Of a DNA stretch of 56,648 bases, positions 25,492 to 35,322 are shown one piece after another. The stretch covers positions 1-56,648 of the forward strand of contig JADBWH010000100.1 of the NCBI GenBank assembly GCA_020404105.1, read 5' to 3'. Both the position numbers and the translations under genes were made by a program. Source of the DNA: Pseudanabaena sp. M53BS1SP1A06MG. GTDB lineage: Bacteria; Cyanobacteriota; Cyanobacteriia; Pseudanabaenales; Pseudanabaenaceae. How positions within the stretch are numbered: the first letter of the stretch is position 1; every line of letters starts with the position of its first letter. Under the pieces are notes generated by a model, which saw only the letters and a list, made by a program, of their open reading frames with translations, was not told the origin of the DNA and searched no databases.

Positions 25492-27528
25492 ATGGTAGTT
25501 CGTAGCTTTGCTGCCCCCCCTACTCCTTGGTCTAGGAATTTGGCAGAACCCAAAATCGATTCATCCGCCTACGTTCATTCTTTTTCCAATCTTATTGGTG
25601 ACGTTTATATCGGCGCTAATGTTTTGATTGCTCCAGGTACGTCGATTCGTGCGGACGAGGGCAATCCTTTTCATATTGGTGACAGTACGAACGTCCAAGA
25701 TGGCGTTGTCATTCATGGTCTCAAAAAAGGTCGTGTGGTTGGCGATGACGGCAAAGAATATTCCGTCTGGATTGGTAATAGTACTTCCATCACGCACATG
25801 GCTCTGATCCATGGACCAGTTTATATTGGCAATAACTGCTTTATTGGGTTTCGTTCAACGGTATTTAATGCAAGGGTCGGTGACGGCTGCATTATTTCCC
25901 TACATGCCCTTGTCCAAGATGTAGAAATTCCTGCGGGTAAATACGTTCCTTCTGGTGCAGTGATTACAACGCAGCAACAAGCCGATCTGCTACCGAATGT
26001 GCGGGAATCAGACCAAAACTTTGCGAGTCATGTTGTCGGTATCAACGAGTCCTTGAGACAAGGTTATCGCTGTGCTGCTGATATTGCCTGCATTACACCG
26101 ATCCGCCAACAAAAAGAGAACTCGACATCATCAAGCAGCAATTCTGCTGCCAGTTTTAAAGCACAGCTTAATACGCAACATTCTAATCAAATTAATCAGA
26201 ACTTTAAAGATATACAAGCACAGAGGAATGGATCTATGGCTGGGGATTTAGCGCAGCAAATACGACAATTTTTAGGTCAAGGCTACCATGTTGCAGTTGA
26301 GTATGCAGATGCGCGTCGCTTCCGCAGTGGCTCTTGGCAGTCTCATGCGATTCCACATACATCTGAAGCTTCAACCGTAATTGCGGCTGTACAAAATGCT
26401 TTAGTAGAAAATGAAGGTGACTACGTTCGTTTAGTTGCGGTTGACCCCAAGGCAAAGCGTCGTGTTTCCGAAACTATTATTCAGCGTCCTAGTGATAAAG
26501 CGGCAGTAATCAGCAATGCTGCACCAAGTACCAGCAATGGTAGCGCTCCTAAAGCGACCTCAAACGGTTCATCAGCGAGTGCGAACGGTGTTGATATTGC
26601 AGGTCAGGTGCGTCAACTTCTAGCTCAGGGCTATCGCATTAGTACAGAATATGCTGATGCCCGTCGTTTTCGCTCCGCCGCATGGCAAACTGGCTCTGCG
26701 ATCAATGCATCTAGTGAAGCTAGCGTGATTGCCGCTTTAAATAGTATTCTTGCTGAGCATGAAGGCGAATATGTCCGTTTAGTCGGTGTTGATCCTAAGG
26801 CAAAGCGTCGTGTTACAGAAACCATCATTCAACGTGCTGATGGTAAAGCGGTAAGTATTGGTCAGTCTAATGGTAATGGAACTGCCGCCAGTGCTAGCAC
26901 ATCTCGTTCTAATGGTAATGGCATCGCTACTAAAGATGTATCCACAGCCGTACGCCAACTATTAGCTCAAGGTCATCGCATCAGTGTTGAACATGCTGAT
27001 GAGCGCCATTTTCGCACGACTTCTTGGCAAACTCTTCCTGCAATTAGTGCCAGCAATGAGTCCGCCGCGATCGCAGCTCTAGAAAATTACATCGCCGAAT
27101 ATAGCGACGAATATGTACGTCTCGTTGGTGTAGATACTAAGGCAAAGCGTCGCGTCATTGAGCTGTTAGTACATCGTCCAGGAGGTCAGCCCATTGCTCC
27201 TACCCGCAACGCCGTAAAGGTAAGTAGCTCTAGCAATGGCTCCTATGGTGGAGGTGTTGGTAAGTTGAGTGCTGATATGGTATCTCGAATTCGTCAGCTA
27301 TTAGCTCAGGGCTATCGCATTGGTACTGAACATGCTGATGAGCGTCATTTCCGCACTAGCTCTTGGTATAGCTGTTCACCTATCGAGACATCCAATGAAT
27401 CTGAAGTAATTCGTGCTTTAGAGGCTTGTCTAGTTGAGCATGGTGATGAATATGTACGTTTACTAGGTATTGATCCTAAAGCGAAGCGTCGTGTATTTGA
27501 AGGTATCATTCAACGTCCTGCAAAGTAA
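25492..27528 (+). CDS. ccmM: Carboxysome scaffold CcmM, four SSU-like repeats
   Basis: A 678-residue protein. Residues 1-205 form a gamma-carbonic-anhydrase left-handed beta helix; the zinc ligands fit His75 (VVIHG), His102 and His107 (THMALIHG). Cys194 and Cys200 match the activating disulfide of CcmM from species with active enzyme. Four RbcS-like modules follow, starting at about 249, 366, 480 and 593 ([42 protein letters not shown] and similar), joined by Ser/Gly-rich linkers. They bind Rubisco. An internal start at 26236 may produce the short form. Only the last module has the redox cysteine pair. Confidence 0.97.
   Translation: MVVRSFAAPPTPWSRNLAEPKIDSSAYVHSFSNLIGDVYIGANVLIAPGTSIRADEGNPFHIGDSTNVQDGVVIHGLKKGRVVGDDGKEYSVWIGNSTSITHMALIHGPVYIGNNCFIGFRSTVFNARVGDGCIISLHALVQDVEIPAGKYVPSGAVITTQQQADLLPNVRESDQNFASHVVGINESLRQGYRCAADIACITPIRQQKENSTSSSSNSAASFKAQLNTQHSNQINQNFKDIQAQRNGSMAGDLAQQIRQFLGQGYHVAVEYADARRFRSGSWQSHAIPHTSEASTVIAAVQNALVENEGDYVRLVAVDPKAKRRVSETIIQRPSDKAAVISNAAPSTSNGSAPKATSNGSSASANGVDIAGQVRQLLAQGYRISTEYADARRFRSAAWQTGSAINASSEASVIAALNSILAEHEGEYVRLVGVDPKAKRRVTETIIQRADGKAVSIGQSNGNGTAASASTSRSNGNGIATKDVSTAVRQLLAQGHRISVEHADERHFRTTSWQTLPAISASNESAAIAALENYIAEYSDEYVRLVGVDTKAKRRVIELLVHRPGGQPIAPTRNAVKVSSSSNGSYGGGVGKLSADMVSRIRQLLAQGYRIGTEHADERHFRTSSWYSCSPIETSNESEVIRALEACLVEHGDEYVRLLGIDPKAKRRVFEGIIQRPAK
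26223..26238 (+). promoter_or_regulatory. Candidate internal RBS and start for short CcmM
   Basis: GAGG at 26223-26226 lies 9 nt before an in-frame ATG at 26236 (residue 249), immediately before the first RbcS-like module. Translation from here would give about 430 residues with all four modules, the analogue of the known short CcmM form. Confidence 0.55.
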
Positions 27529-27535
27529 CGTGTTT

Positions 27536-27562
27536 AGAGAACCTCGCTTGGCGAGGTTCTCT
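27536..27562 (+). terminator. Hairpin between ccmM and ccmN
   Basis: AGAGAACCTCGC TTG GCGAGGTTCTCT, perfect 12-bp arms followed by ATTT. It may partly terminate or stabilise the ccmKKLM message and so set the ccmN level. Confidence 0.75.
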
Positions 27563-27620
27563 ATTTAGAAAAGTAATTAATTAGCGAGTAATTGTTGTCA
27601 AGAACTTAGCAAGGTTCTTG

Positions 27621-28526
27621 ATGAGTTTAGAGAATTTAAAAATCATGCAATCGAACTACCTACCACCTTTAGAACCCATCGGAGATTTTCGCTCCTATGT
27701 TTGTGGGGATGTAGTGATCGATGAGACGGCCGCGATCGCATCAGGAGTATTAATCCAAGCCGATCAGGGTGGCAAGATTACGATTGGGGCAGGGGTATGT
27801 ATCGGGATGGGAGTCGTCCTGCATGCTCAAGGGGGACTATTAGAAATTGGGGCAGGTGCAAATCTGGGAGCAGGGGTTTTAGTATATGGCACTAGCAGAA
27901 TTGGTGAAGGCGCTTGTATCGGTGCTTCCAGTTCGATTGTGCGGGCAGTAATTGCTAAGGGGGCGATCGTACCTCCCTGTTCGTTAATTAGTGGGTTGGA
28001 TCAAACTGCCGTGGAGAAAGAGGTAAGTCCTGCGATCGCCCAAGATTTAAAAACAAGTTTAGAAACCAATAAAATTCCTTCACCCACAAATTATTCGTTT
28101 ACCCATACCTATTCGGCGGCTCAACCTTTAAAAAATAAGTTTGTCGCATCTAGTTTTACCCAATCTCCTATCTTGCCCGATCATCGAGAAACTATAGACA
28201 GTGACAATATTATCGAGCGATCAACCACAGAGAGCTATGTGCATACCAGTGTCACCGCTACACCTGAGAGTGTAATTGCCAACTCAGTCGAGCGTACAGT
28301 CACCGAAACTCAGATGGAAATCCCGAATGAGCCTATTGCCGAGCAAGTGGAATCCACAGTAATTTCTGAAGATATTTCTGGGCAAGCATCAAGAAATGAG
28401 TCAATTATTCCAGAGCAAACAACTTCGGATTTGAACACCATTAATGCTGCGAATTCAGCACAGGCTAAAGCATATGCTCAAGCCCAAATCAATCGCTATA
28501 TTAAACGCCTTTTCCCCCAAAATTAG
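27621..28526 (+). CDS. ccmN: Carboxysome assembly protein CcmN
   Basis: About 301 residues. The N-terminal half is a hexapeptide-repeat beta helix (IASGVLIQADQGGKITIGAG, VCIGMGVVLHAQGG, ANLGAGVLVYGTSRIGEGACIGA). It binds CcmM in other species. A long polar linker (about 150-275) leads to a C-terminal amphipathic encapsulation peptide (AYAQAQINRYIKRLFPQN) that recruits CcmK. Two Met starts are possible (27621 and 27645); the second would give MQSNYLPPLEPIG, close to homologues. Confidence 0.93.
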   Translation: MSLENLKIMQSNYLPPLEPIGDFRSYVCGDVVIDETAAIASGVLIQADQGGKITIGAGVCIGMGVVLHAQGGLLEIGAGANLGAGVLVYGTSRIGEGACIGASSSIVRAVIAKGAIVPPCSLISGLDQTAVEKEVSPAIAQDLKTSLETNKIPSPTNYSFTHTYSAAQPLKNKFVASSFTQSPILPDHRETIDSDNIIERSTTESYVHTSVTATPESVIANSVERTVTETQMEIPNEPIAEQVESTVISEDISGQASRNESIIPEQTTSDLNTINAANSAQAKAYAQAQINRYIKRLFPQN

Positions 28527-29043
28527 CTTCAACCTAAATTTTGTTGTTTATAAGTAGCTAGACATAAGTAAACTAAAAACCGAGAATTTTGTTCCGCCCG
28601 CTACGCGGGCGGAACAAAATCTGGTTTTTAGTTTTAATTAAGTTGAGCTACTTAAGTAGGTCTATAAATCACCCAATTAGTGCTTTGCAAGTTGGTTGAC
28701 AAGCTCTAAACTAGAAAAATTAAGATTTTGAGATTATCTTTGCTTTTGACGGATTGTTTCCTGATTTGTAATCATATGTCACGACAAAGTGATATAGATC
28801 ACTAAAAATTTGATACTTAAATTACACATTTATTGCTATTTAGTGATTATCATGGATGTCACAAAGATGATTTTTGTGTCTCCATTGCAAATCAAATTAT
28901 CGGTAGAAGTTTTCATATCAGCGTTAGCTTTTGGGAAATCTAATGCCATACCAATTTTTAGACGCAGCTTTTATAAAGTTCAGGAAACAAAAAAAGTAAG
29001 TTTTAGTCATAAAATCACATTGGGACAACTTTGTTGGAGGGAT
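28527..29043. mobile_element. Intergenic with 104-bp TIR hairpin element
   Basis: 28551-28654 has long imperfect inverted ends (TAAGTAGCT ... AGCTACTTA, continuing into ACTAAAAACC) and a GC-rich core hairpin (TTTTGTTCCGCCCGC and complement). It differs from the other families in this window. The rest, up to the small gene at 29044, shows no gene. Confidence 0.75.
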
Positions 29044-29229
29044 ATGAAGATGAATAGCACTTTTAGCCTTAAATCTAGTATTGCCTTGCTAGTTTTGGGT
29101 GTTGCAATGATGGCATCACCTAAACAACCAGCAAAATCAACATCAGATTCACTCATTTCCTATCAAACAGAGATTGCCGCTTCTGCGGTTGGGGCGATCG
29201 CTAATGCTATGCAGTATGAAGTTGCTTAG
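29044..29229 (+). CDS. Small secreted or membrane protein
   Basis: A 61-residue product starting MKMNSTFSLKSSIALLVLGV, preceded by a strong GGAGGG ribosome binding site 4 bases upstream, which decides the start over longer in-frame alternatives. The Lys plus hydrophobic N-terminus (about residues 10-25, ending ASPKQPAKS) looks like a signal peptide or anchor. The remainder (SYQTEIAASAVGAIANAMQYEVA) is a short helix. A perfect terminator follows. I do not recognise it. Confidence 0.6.
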   Translation: MKMNSTFSLKSSIALLVLGVAMMASPKQPAKSTSDSLISYQTEIAASAVGAIANAMQYEVA

Positions 29230-29241
29230 TATTTATAAATT

Positions 29242-29280
29242 CAAAAATAAAGGCGGCGCATCGCGCCGCCTTTATTTTTG
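29242..29280 (+). terminator. Terminator before RNase gene
   Basis: AAAAATAAAGGCGGCG / CGCCGCCTTTATTTTT, long perfect stem with U-rich tail. Confidence 0.93.
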
Positions 29281-29345
29281 AAAACTAAGTTTAAAAAGGT
29301 AGAATACTAAAGAAAATTTTTGGCTTTGGTGGACAAGGGGCTATT

Positions 29346-31427
29346 TTGGAAAAAGGTACGCTAGTCGAAGTGAAATTGCATGGCGATCGCCGCCTTGTCG
29401 TGATTGATCGTCCTGAAGGCAAAAAACACTTTCAAGCGATCGATGAAAATGGCAATACCCACACGATCCACCCCCGCGAAATTAATTACATTATTAAGGC
29501 TAGCGTTGAAAACTTTAGCTTTACCTATACGCAAATCCCCACATTTTTACAGCAAGTCGAAAACTTTCTCGATCCATCTAGTCTTGAAGTTGCTTGGGAA
29601 ATTTTGATCGAAGACAATCAACCCACTAACCCTAGCGATCTTGCCAATCTCCTATTTTCAGAAATTTCTGCGGTTACATCCTACGCCTCCTATTGCCTAT
29701 TGAGTAGTGACAAAATTTATTTCAAACAAAAGGGCGATCTCTACGAACCTCGCTCAAATTCTCAAGTCTCGGAACTAAAACATCAAGCGGAAGCCGCCGC
29801 CCAACGCGCTAGATTAATTGAGGAATTTCAGAATAAGCTCACGACTAAGTTAGCAGGGGGTGAAGTCACATGGACTACGAGCGATCGCAGTCGGTTAGAT
29901 TGCCTAGAACGTTATGCACTGAATGGTGATGAAACCACCGATAAAGCCGCCGCGCAAGAGTTACTAAACTTTGCTAAACGCCCTAAAAATGAACAGGCTG
30001 CCTTTCAGATGTTGGTTGACCTTGGCATTTGGAGTGAACATGAAAATCTGAATTTATTGCGTAGCCAGATTCCGATTCGCTTTGCTAATGAATTGATCGC
30101 CGCTGCACAGGAATGTTTCACTGCACCAATTCCTGACCATATGGGAGACTTACGCCGCGACCTGACCCATCTACATGTCTATACGATTGATGATATCAGC
30201 ACCACCGAAATTGATGATGGTCTGAGTATTGAGACCCTAGCCGATGGTCGCAAGCGTATTTGGATTCATATTGCTGATCCCACTCGCTGGCTTGATCCTG
30301 ATAGTCCCCTAGATCGGGATGCCCGTAAGCGTGGCACAAGCGTATACTTGCCCACAGGCGTGATTCCGATGTTCCCCATTGAATTGGCTGCAGGTCCGAT
30401 GAGCCTAATCGAGAATAAGGTCTGTCACGCGGTTTCCTTTGCGGTCGATCTGGATGAGGTGGGGGCAGTTTCTCATTACGAAATTGTGACCAGCTTAGTG
30501 AAGCCGAACTATCGCCTCACCTATGAAGATGTCGAAGAAATGCTGCAACTTGGCGTAGAGGATGATCTCGATCGCCTTGCCGACTATGCTCGCCTTCGCA
30601 AAAAATGGCGCGTTGAGCAGGGCGCGATCGAAATTCATTTACCTGACACCAACGTTAAAGTTGACTCGAAAAATGGCGATCGCCTGACCTTAGAACTGAT
30701 GGAGGATACATTCTCTCGACAACTGGTCGCCGAAATGATGATTCTTGCTGGTGAGGTCGCCGCTAAGTTTGCTCAAACTAATAACATTCCTATCCCCTAT
30801 CGCTATCAAGAACAACCCGAATTACCTCCCCTCGATACCTTGATGCAGTTGCCATCTGGCCCCGTGCGCGAATTTGCGATCTGTCGCTGTATGACCAAAG
30901 GCTCATTAGGGCTTTATGCGTCGCGCCATGCAGGTTTAGGACTCGAGGCATATGCACAGGTGACATCCCCCATTCGTCGCTATAGCGATTTGCTAGCCCA
31001 TTGGCAAATCAAAGCTTTCCTGCGAGGTGAGCCTTTACCCTTTACAGCGGAAATGCTGACAGCGATTTTACAGGCGATCGATCCTGCGATTTGGGATGCT
31101 AATCAGGTCGAGCGGCAATCGGTCAAATATTGGAGCTTAGAATATCTGCGCCGCAATAAGGATGTGGTGTGGGAAGCGTTGATGCTCGATTGGTTGCGCG
31201 AAAATGAAAAGCTGGCTCTAGTCATGATCGAAGATTTAGGCTTGAAGTTACCGATGCGAATTAATCGCCAAATCCAAGTGGGCGATAATTTGCGAATTAA
31301 AACAGGTGAGGTCGATCCCCGCAAGGACATTATTTATTTCCAAGAAGTTCAGCAGTCCACATCTCCCCTAGAAATGGAGATGGAAAGAAATAGCGATCGG
31401 ATCGAATCTGAGTATGCCACTCTTTGA
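29346..31427 (+). CDS. rnb: RNase II/R family exoribonuclease
   Basis: A 693-residue 3'-5' exoribonuclease. An N-terminal small beta-barrel (GTLVEVKLHGDRRLVVIDRPEG) and a helical part precede the RNB catalytic domain, where THLHVYTIDDISTTEIDDGLSIE (about 275-297) has the aspartates for two Mg ions. SRHAGLGLEAYAQVTSPIRRYSDLLAH (about 525-550) is the RNB signature. A C-terminal S1-like barrel ends the protein. The start is TTG with AAGGGG 5 bases upstream; no ATG fits. It degrades structured or unstructured RNA; II versus R cannot be settled. Its end overlaps the pseudogene start by 14 bp. Confidence 0.93.
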   Translation: MEKGTLVEVKLHGDRRLVVIDRPEGKKHFQAIDENGNTHTIHPREINYIIKASVENFSFTYTQIPTFLQQVENFLDPSSLEVAWEILIEDNQPTNPSDLANLLFSEISAVTSYASYCLLSSDKIYFKQKGDLYEPRSNSQVSELKHQAEAAAQRARLIEEFQNKLTTKLAGGEVTWTTSDRSRLDCLERYALNGDETTDKAAAQELLNFAKRPKNEQAAFQMLVDLGIWSEHENLNLLRSQIPIRFANELIAAAQECFTAPIPDHMGDLRRDLTHLHVYTIDDISTTEIDDGLSIETLADGRKRIWIHIADPTRWLDPDSPLDRDARKRGTSVYLPTGVIPMFPIELAAGPMSLIENKVCHAVSFAVDLDEVGAVSHYEIVTSLVKPNYRLTYEDVEEMLQLGVEDDLDRLADYARLRKKWRVEQGAIEIHLPDTNVKVDSKNGDRLTLELMEDTFSRQLVAEMMILAGEVAAKFAQTNNIPIPYRYQEQPELPPLDTLMQLPSGPVREFAICRCMTKGSLGLYASRHAGLGLEAYAQVTSPIRRYSDLLAHWQIKAFLRGEPLPFTAEMLTAILQAIDPAIWDANQVERQSVKYWSLEYLRRNKDVVWEALMLDWLRENEKLALVMIEDLGLKLPMRINRQIQVGDNLRIKTGEVDPRKDIIYFQEVQQSTSPLEMEMERNSDRIESEYATL

Positions 31428-31890
31428 ATTTACCTTAAAGTTTAGTCTCCCAAATTCTCAAATTGATCCTAATGCTTATATTGAGAAACTATATGAAAAT
31501 AGCTGTGACGATGCCTTAATTGGTATTGGGACTAAAGGATATATTGCTCTCGATTTTATCCGTGAGGCATCATCAGCTTATGAGGCAATTTACAGTGCTA
31601 TTACTGATGTAAAAGCAGTGATTCCCAAATCAAGGTTAATTGAAGCAACTACAGATTGTGTTAGTTTAACGGAAACTGTAAAATCCTTGGATGTTCTTGG
31701 CAAAATATAAGAAATCTCATGGTCAAAGGTTAGATAATCTCACCTTTGACTGTTTATGAAGGGACTACTTCAATTTGGCATTTAGCAGATATTCTAATTT
31801 GATTACGAGAGGGAAAAAGCTTATTCAATTGATGAAGTATTGTTAGAGGTAGCTAAAACCAACATGAATTTTAATCTTGCTAGAAGTTAG
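31414..31890 (+). pseudogene. Decayed HTH DNA-binding protein gene
   Basis: The first 88 codons (MPLFEFTLKFSLPNSQIDP... DCVSLTE) read as a known small bacterial DNA-binding protein family, but the frame then closes at 31710. The family's helix-turn-helix continues in another frame from 31677 (CKILGCSWQNIRNLMVKG), is cut by TAG at 31731, resumes (PLTVYEGTTSIWHLADILI), is cut by TGA, and ends in a third frame (KAYSIDEVLLEVAKTNMNFNLAR). So there are two frameshifts and two stops over about 159 codons. The gene is not functional in full length; the first 98 residues could still be made. The exact HTH family is uncertain. Confidence 0.8.
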
Positions 31891-32131
31891 CAAAAATCAG
31901 ATTAAGGGCTTCCAAAAATATTAAGAATTTAGTTTTTTAGGCAATATTTTTCAAGTATTCAATTAGTTAGCAATTTAAAAGATAAATATTATGACGAAAC
32001 TATATTTCCCCTAACTACAGTTTAAACTTTTTATTGACAGTTTAGCTTTTAATAAAATATGGTACGATAATCTATCGTGTAAGTCCAAAAGCAGGTAGCA
32101 TCTGCTAGAGATGTAACTGCGGAGTTAGAGT

Positions 32132-32908
32132 ATGTCTAGTATAAATACTGGAATTGAGTGGACTGACAAAACTTGGAATCCAACAACTGGGTGTGACAAA
32201 ATCAGCCCAGGATGTTTGCATTGCTATGCTGAAGCCATTACACAAAGGTTTCCTCGAAATTTTCCTAATGGCTTTGAATTAACCTTGCATCCAGATAGAT
32301 TAAAAGAACCTACACGTTGGGGAACCCCTAGTCGAGTATTTGTAAATTCAATGAGTGATCTTTTTCATAAAGATGTACCACTGGATTTTATCAAGCAAGT
32401 TTTTCAAGTAATTCATTCGACACCTTGGCACGTATATCAAATACTAACAAAGAGACCTGAACGGCTACATGAATTAGCTTCTAAGCTAGAGTTTCCTAAA
32501 AATGTTTGGTTAGGTGTATCAGTTGAGAATCAAAACTATGTTAATCGCATCGAATTGCTCCGCCAGATTCCAGTATCAGTGCGATTTCTTTCTTGTGAAC
32601 CGCTTTTAGGTGCATTAGAGCTTAACTTAACTGATATTCATTGGGTTATTGTTGGTGGTGAATCTGGTCAAAAACATCGTCCAATGGAATCTAACTGGGC
32701 GATAGATATTCGAGATCAATGTAAAGAAGCAGGAGTAGCATTTTTCTTTAAGCAAGTTGGAGGAAGGACACCAAAAGCAGGTGGTAAATTGCTTGACAAT
32801 AAGATTTGGGATGAAATGCCTGATGCATGGCATCAACATAGAAAGCAATGGGGAAGTGTTCCACTCAAATCTATAAGACGATTGAAGGAAATTGAGCTTA
32901 TTGCTTAG
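32132..32908 (+). CDS. Phage Gp37/Gp68-like protein (DUF5131), three-Cys motif
   Basis: A 258-residue protein: IEWTDKTWNPTTGCDKISPGC then LHCYAEAITQRF gives a C-x6/7-C-x2-C cluster, the 'three-Cys motif', which may bind an iron-sulfur cluster in a radical-SAM-like fold. VFVNSMSDLFHKDVP, WLGVSVENQ, FLSCEPLLG and WVIVGGESG are the other family marks. The family is named for a phage protein; its reaction is unknown. Its partner gene TcmP lies tail to tail with 11 bp of overlap, matching the family's known association. A short hairpin-rich leader precedes it. Confidence 0.92.
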   Translation: MSSINTGIEWTDKTWNPTTGCDKISPGCLHCYAEAITQRFPRNFPNGFELTLHPDRLKEPTRWGTPSRVFVNSMSDLFHKDVPLDFIKQVFQVIHSTPWHVYQILTKRPERLHELASKLEFPKNVWLGVSVENQNYVNRIELLRQIPVSVRFLSCEPLLGALELNLTDIHWVIVGGESGQKHRPMESNWAIDIRDQCKEAGVAFFFKQVGGRTPKAGGKLLDNKIWDEMPDAWHQHRKQWGSVPLKSIRRLKEIELIA

Positions 32909-34046
32909 CAGGAAATGTCACTTTAACTGAACCTGCAAATGAAACTTCTCCTTTACTTTTTCGCCGTTTACTAGCAGGTGGATCTGCCAAAATTTTACCT
33001 TGACTTTCAAGGTTGTTAAGAACTACTTTATAGTTTTTCTCTATATATGGTTTATCTACATGATGCTGGTCATAAATTTCTTTCATCGTTATAGTTTTGC
33101 TTGCAAATGTATCTAGTAGCATAGTACCTAACTCATCAAGAGGACGATTTAGGGAAAAGAGTAATGGCTGTGCAGTTGTTGCAGGATTGTATTCAAAAGA
33201 AGGTACACCTTGAGATTGATCACTACTCTCTTTAGCCATTATTTCCTTCATGATTTCATAACCTTTTACATGCTTTGTCACAAAGATTAAGTGATGGCTA
33301 GTGCGATTTCCATTTTCATGCCTGAATCGGAAAGGTAAAACATATTTGCCACCCATTTCTTTCAAAGCATCACAAATAGTCTGTACAACTGTCAATTCGC
33401 GTTCTTGAGGGGAAAGTGGTTTGAGTTGTTCACGCACTTGATCTGCTCGCACCTTCCCAAAGAGTGCATTCATATGCTCTTGTACAGCTAAATTACTGAG
33501 ACCCATGTTGATACGATTGTAATTGAAGAAAAAGATACAATCACATCCCCAATCCTTAACAACTGAATTAATCAGTTGCAGTGACAAGCCTTTGTAACCA
33601 AAGGGATCAACAAAGAATAGTGTAGGAACTAACTTCTGTTCATTAAATGCTTTGACAATGTTATCTCCAACTTCATGGTTGAAAACTTTTGGACGGTGTT
33701 TTAGTGTCTCGATACTTGGAATCAAGTTTATAGCTGTCTGAAGAGAATCAACATTTTCTACATCAGCATCATTAAAAATAGATACCAGCATATTTCTCAT
33801 GTCTGGATCAGATATAGCAGCCTCTAAAACTTTTATAGGAGTCGATTTTGAACCATCTTTGTATCGACCTGCACCAGCAAAGAGATCGATATAGGCAATT
33901 CTCGGATCAGAAGCAGATATTTTCTTAGCTGTTGGGATAACTACTTTTGCCCAAATCCAAAAATATTTTTCAACAATCCTTGCTTTTATTAGAGACTGTT
34001 CTTTTTGTTCATCGAAAAAGGAATTGCCAGTCATAAGTTCTACCAA
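32898..34046 (-). CDS. tcmP: Three-Cys-motif partner protein TcmP
   Basis: A 382-residue protein. IAYIDLFAGAGRYKDG (about residues 48-63) resembles the SAM-binding motif I of methyltransferases, and TLFFVDPFGYKGLSLQLI (about 142-160) the DPF-type catalytic motif. A C-terminal helical domain and a basic tail (PPASKRRKSKGEVSF) follow. TcmP is known by its genomic pairing with Gp37/Gp68-like proteins, as here. A joint role in nucleic acid modification, possibly defence, is inference. The 561-bp upstream gap is shared with rpsD. Confidence 0.9.
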   Translation of the reverse strand: MVELMTGNSFFDEQKEQSLIKARIVEKYFWIWAKVVIPTAKKISASDPRIAYIDLFAGAGRYKDGSKSTPIKVLEAAISDPDMRNMLVSIFNDADVENVDSLQTAINLIPSIETLKHRPKVFNHEVGDNIVKAFNEQKLVPTLFFVDPFGYKGLSLQLINSVVKDWGCDCIFFFNYNRINMGLSNLAVQEHMNALFGKVRADQVREQLKPLSPQERELTVVQTICDALKEMGGKYVLPFRFRHENGNRTSHHLIFVTKHVKGYEIMKEIMAKESSDQSQGVPSFEYNPATTAQPLLFSLNRPLDELGTMLLDTFASKTITMKEIYDQHHVDKPYIEKNYKVVLNNLESQGKILADPPASKRRKSKGEVSFAGSVKVTFPAKQ

Positions 34047-34607
34047 TAATCTGCAATAAATTTATAAATATTAAAGAATGCTTTAAGCAAAACAATAATT
34101 ATTCAAAAAACAAAGTCTCTAAGAATAAGAAAACAACCTAAAATATAAGTATAGCTAAAAAAATCAAATATATGGCTCTAAAATGCCGGAAACAGTATTC
34201 TATATAATTAGTTTTATGAAAAATAGCTACCACAAAGAGATGTATCTATGATTTTATTCTCTTATTTGTTTTTAGATAATCTGGACGAACACTAAAAATA
34301 TTTCTTGTTTATGAAATCTTTAGCTCCATATTTTTGAAGCCTTGAGATATTAAGGGGTCTATAGAAGATATGTAATTTTTATTGGTCACAGACATAATGT
34401 AAGTATCTACAGAAACATTGATCGCCTCATATGATCGCCTCATACCTGAATATACCAACATTAAAATTTCAGCGTTAGGGCTAATCTGTCTTCAAATGCC
34501 CTGTATACAAGCATTGATCCAAAACTCATTTTTTTGTAAAGCTTTTTCGCAAAATTGCAATATACTAGATAGGCTGTCAAGTTTTCAACAGTAACAAGGA
34601 AGGAGCT
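34047..34607. promoter_or_regulatory. Divergent intergenic region tcmP/rpsD
   Basis: 561 AT-rich bases with no gene. It must hold promoters for both divergent genes. A tandem GATCGCCTCATA duplication lies at about 34423-34446. AAGGAAGGAGCT directly before the rpsD ATG is a strong ribosome binding site. Confidence 0.55.
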
Positions 34608-35216
34608 ATGTCCCGTTATAGAGGTCCGCGCCTCAGAATCGTCAGAAGACTCGGAGAACTTCCTGGTCTAAGTCGTAAACAACCTAAGCACGCATATCCA
34701 CCTGGACAACATGGACAAGATCGCAAAAAGCGTTCTGAATATGCTGTGCGTCTCGAAGAAAAACAAAAATTACGTTTTAACTACGGTCTAACCGAAACTC
34801 AACTACTACGCTACGTACGTCGTGCTAGAAGAGTTAAGGGTTCTACGGGACTTGTATTGCTGCAATTACTAGAAATGCGTTTAGACAATACCGTTTTTCG
34901 TTTGGGTTTAGCACCAACGATTCCTGCGGCTCGTCAGCTAGTAAATCATGGACATATCACCATCAATGGCAAGAGTGTCACCATTCCTAGCTATGGTGTT
35001 CGCCCTGGTGAAGTAATTAGCGTCAAAGACAACGAAAAATCGAAAAAGATTGTCGAGCGTAACCTCGAATTCCCTGGTCTATCTAACATTCCTAGCCATT
35101 TAGAATTTGACAAAGCAAAGTTGACAGGTAAGGTCAATGGCATTGTTGAACGCGAATGGGTTGCCTTACAAGTGAACGAACTGCTGGTTATTGAGTACTA
35201 CTCACGCCAAGCTTAA
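34608..35216 (+). CDS. rpsD: 30S ribosomal protein S4
   Basis: A 202-residue primary 16S-binding protein. It begins [20 protein letters not shown]; the S4 RNA-binding domain is at about 90-150 ([34 protein letters not shown]), and the C-terminus [14 protein letters not shown] is canonical. It is the short, zinc-free form found in cyanobacteria and plastids. It stands alone, as usual in cyanobacteria, not in the alpha operon. Confidence 0.98.
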   Translation: MSRYRGPRLRIVRRLGELPGLSRKQPKHAYPPGQHGQDRKKRSEYAVRLEEKQKLRFNYGLTETQLLRYVRRARRVKGSTGLVLLQLLEMRLDNTVFRLGLAPTIPAARQLVNHGHITINGKSVTIPSYGVRPGEVISVKDNEKSKKIVERNLEFPGLSNIPSHLEFDKAKLTGKVNGIVEREWVALQVNELLVIEYYSRQA

Positions 35217-35322
35217 GGTTAAAGCAATCAGCTACGGGCTTTGCTGTATCCTAGATAAATTGCTTGTAGCTGAAAGCCTTGCCATTGGGTAAACTCTATT
35301 AGGTTCAAATTCACTGCGAATT

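Noticed and set aside
28810-29043. Upstream extension of the small secreted protein
   Set aside because: The GGAGGG site just before 29044 sets the start; the upstream part lacks a family match and carries no better RBS.
31414-31710. Treating the 98-codon frame as an intact hypothetical gene
   Set aside because: The family C-terminus is found in other frames immediately downstream, so it is a truncated pseudogene.
34047-34607. Search for tRNA or small RNA in the tcmP-rpsD gap
   Set aside because: No T-arm-like or cloverleaf pattern found; AT-rich without strong hairpins.
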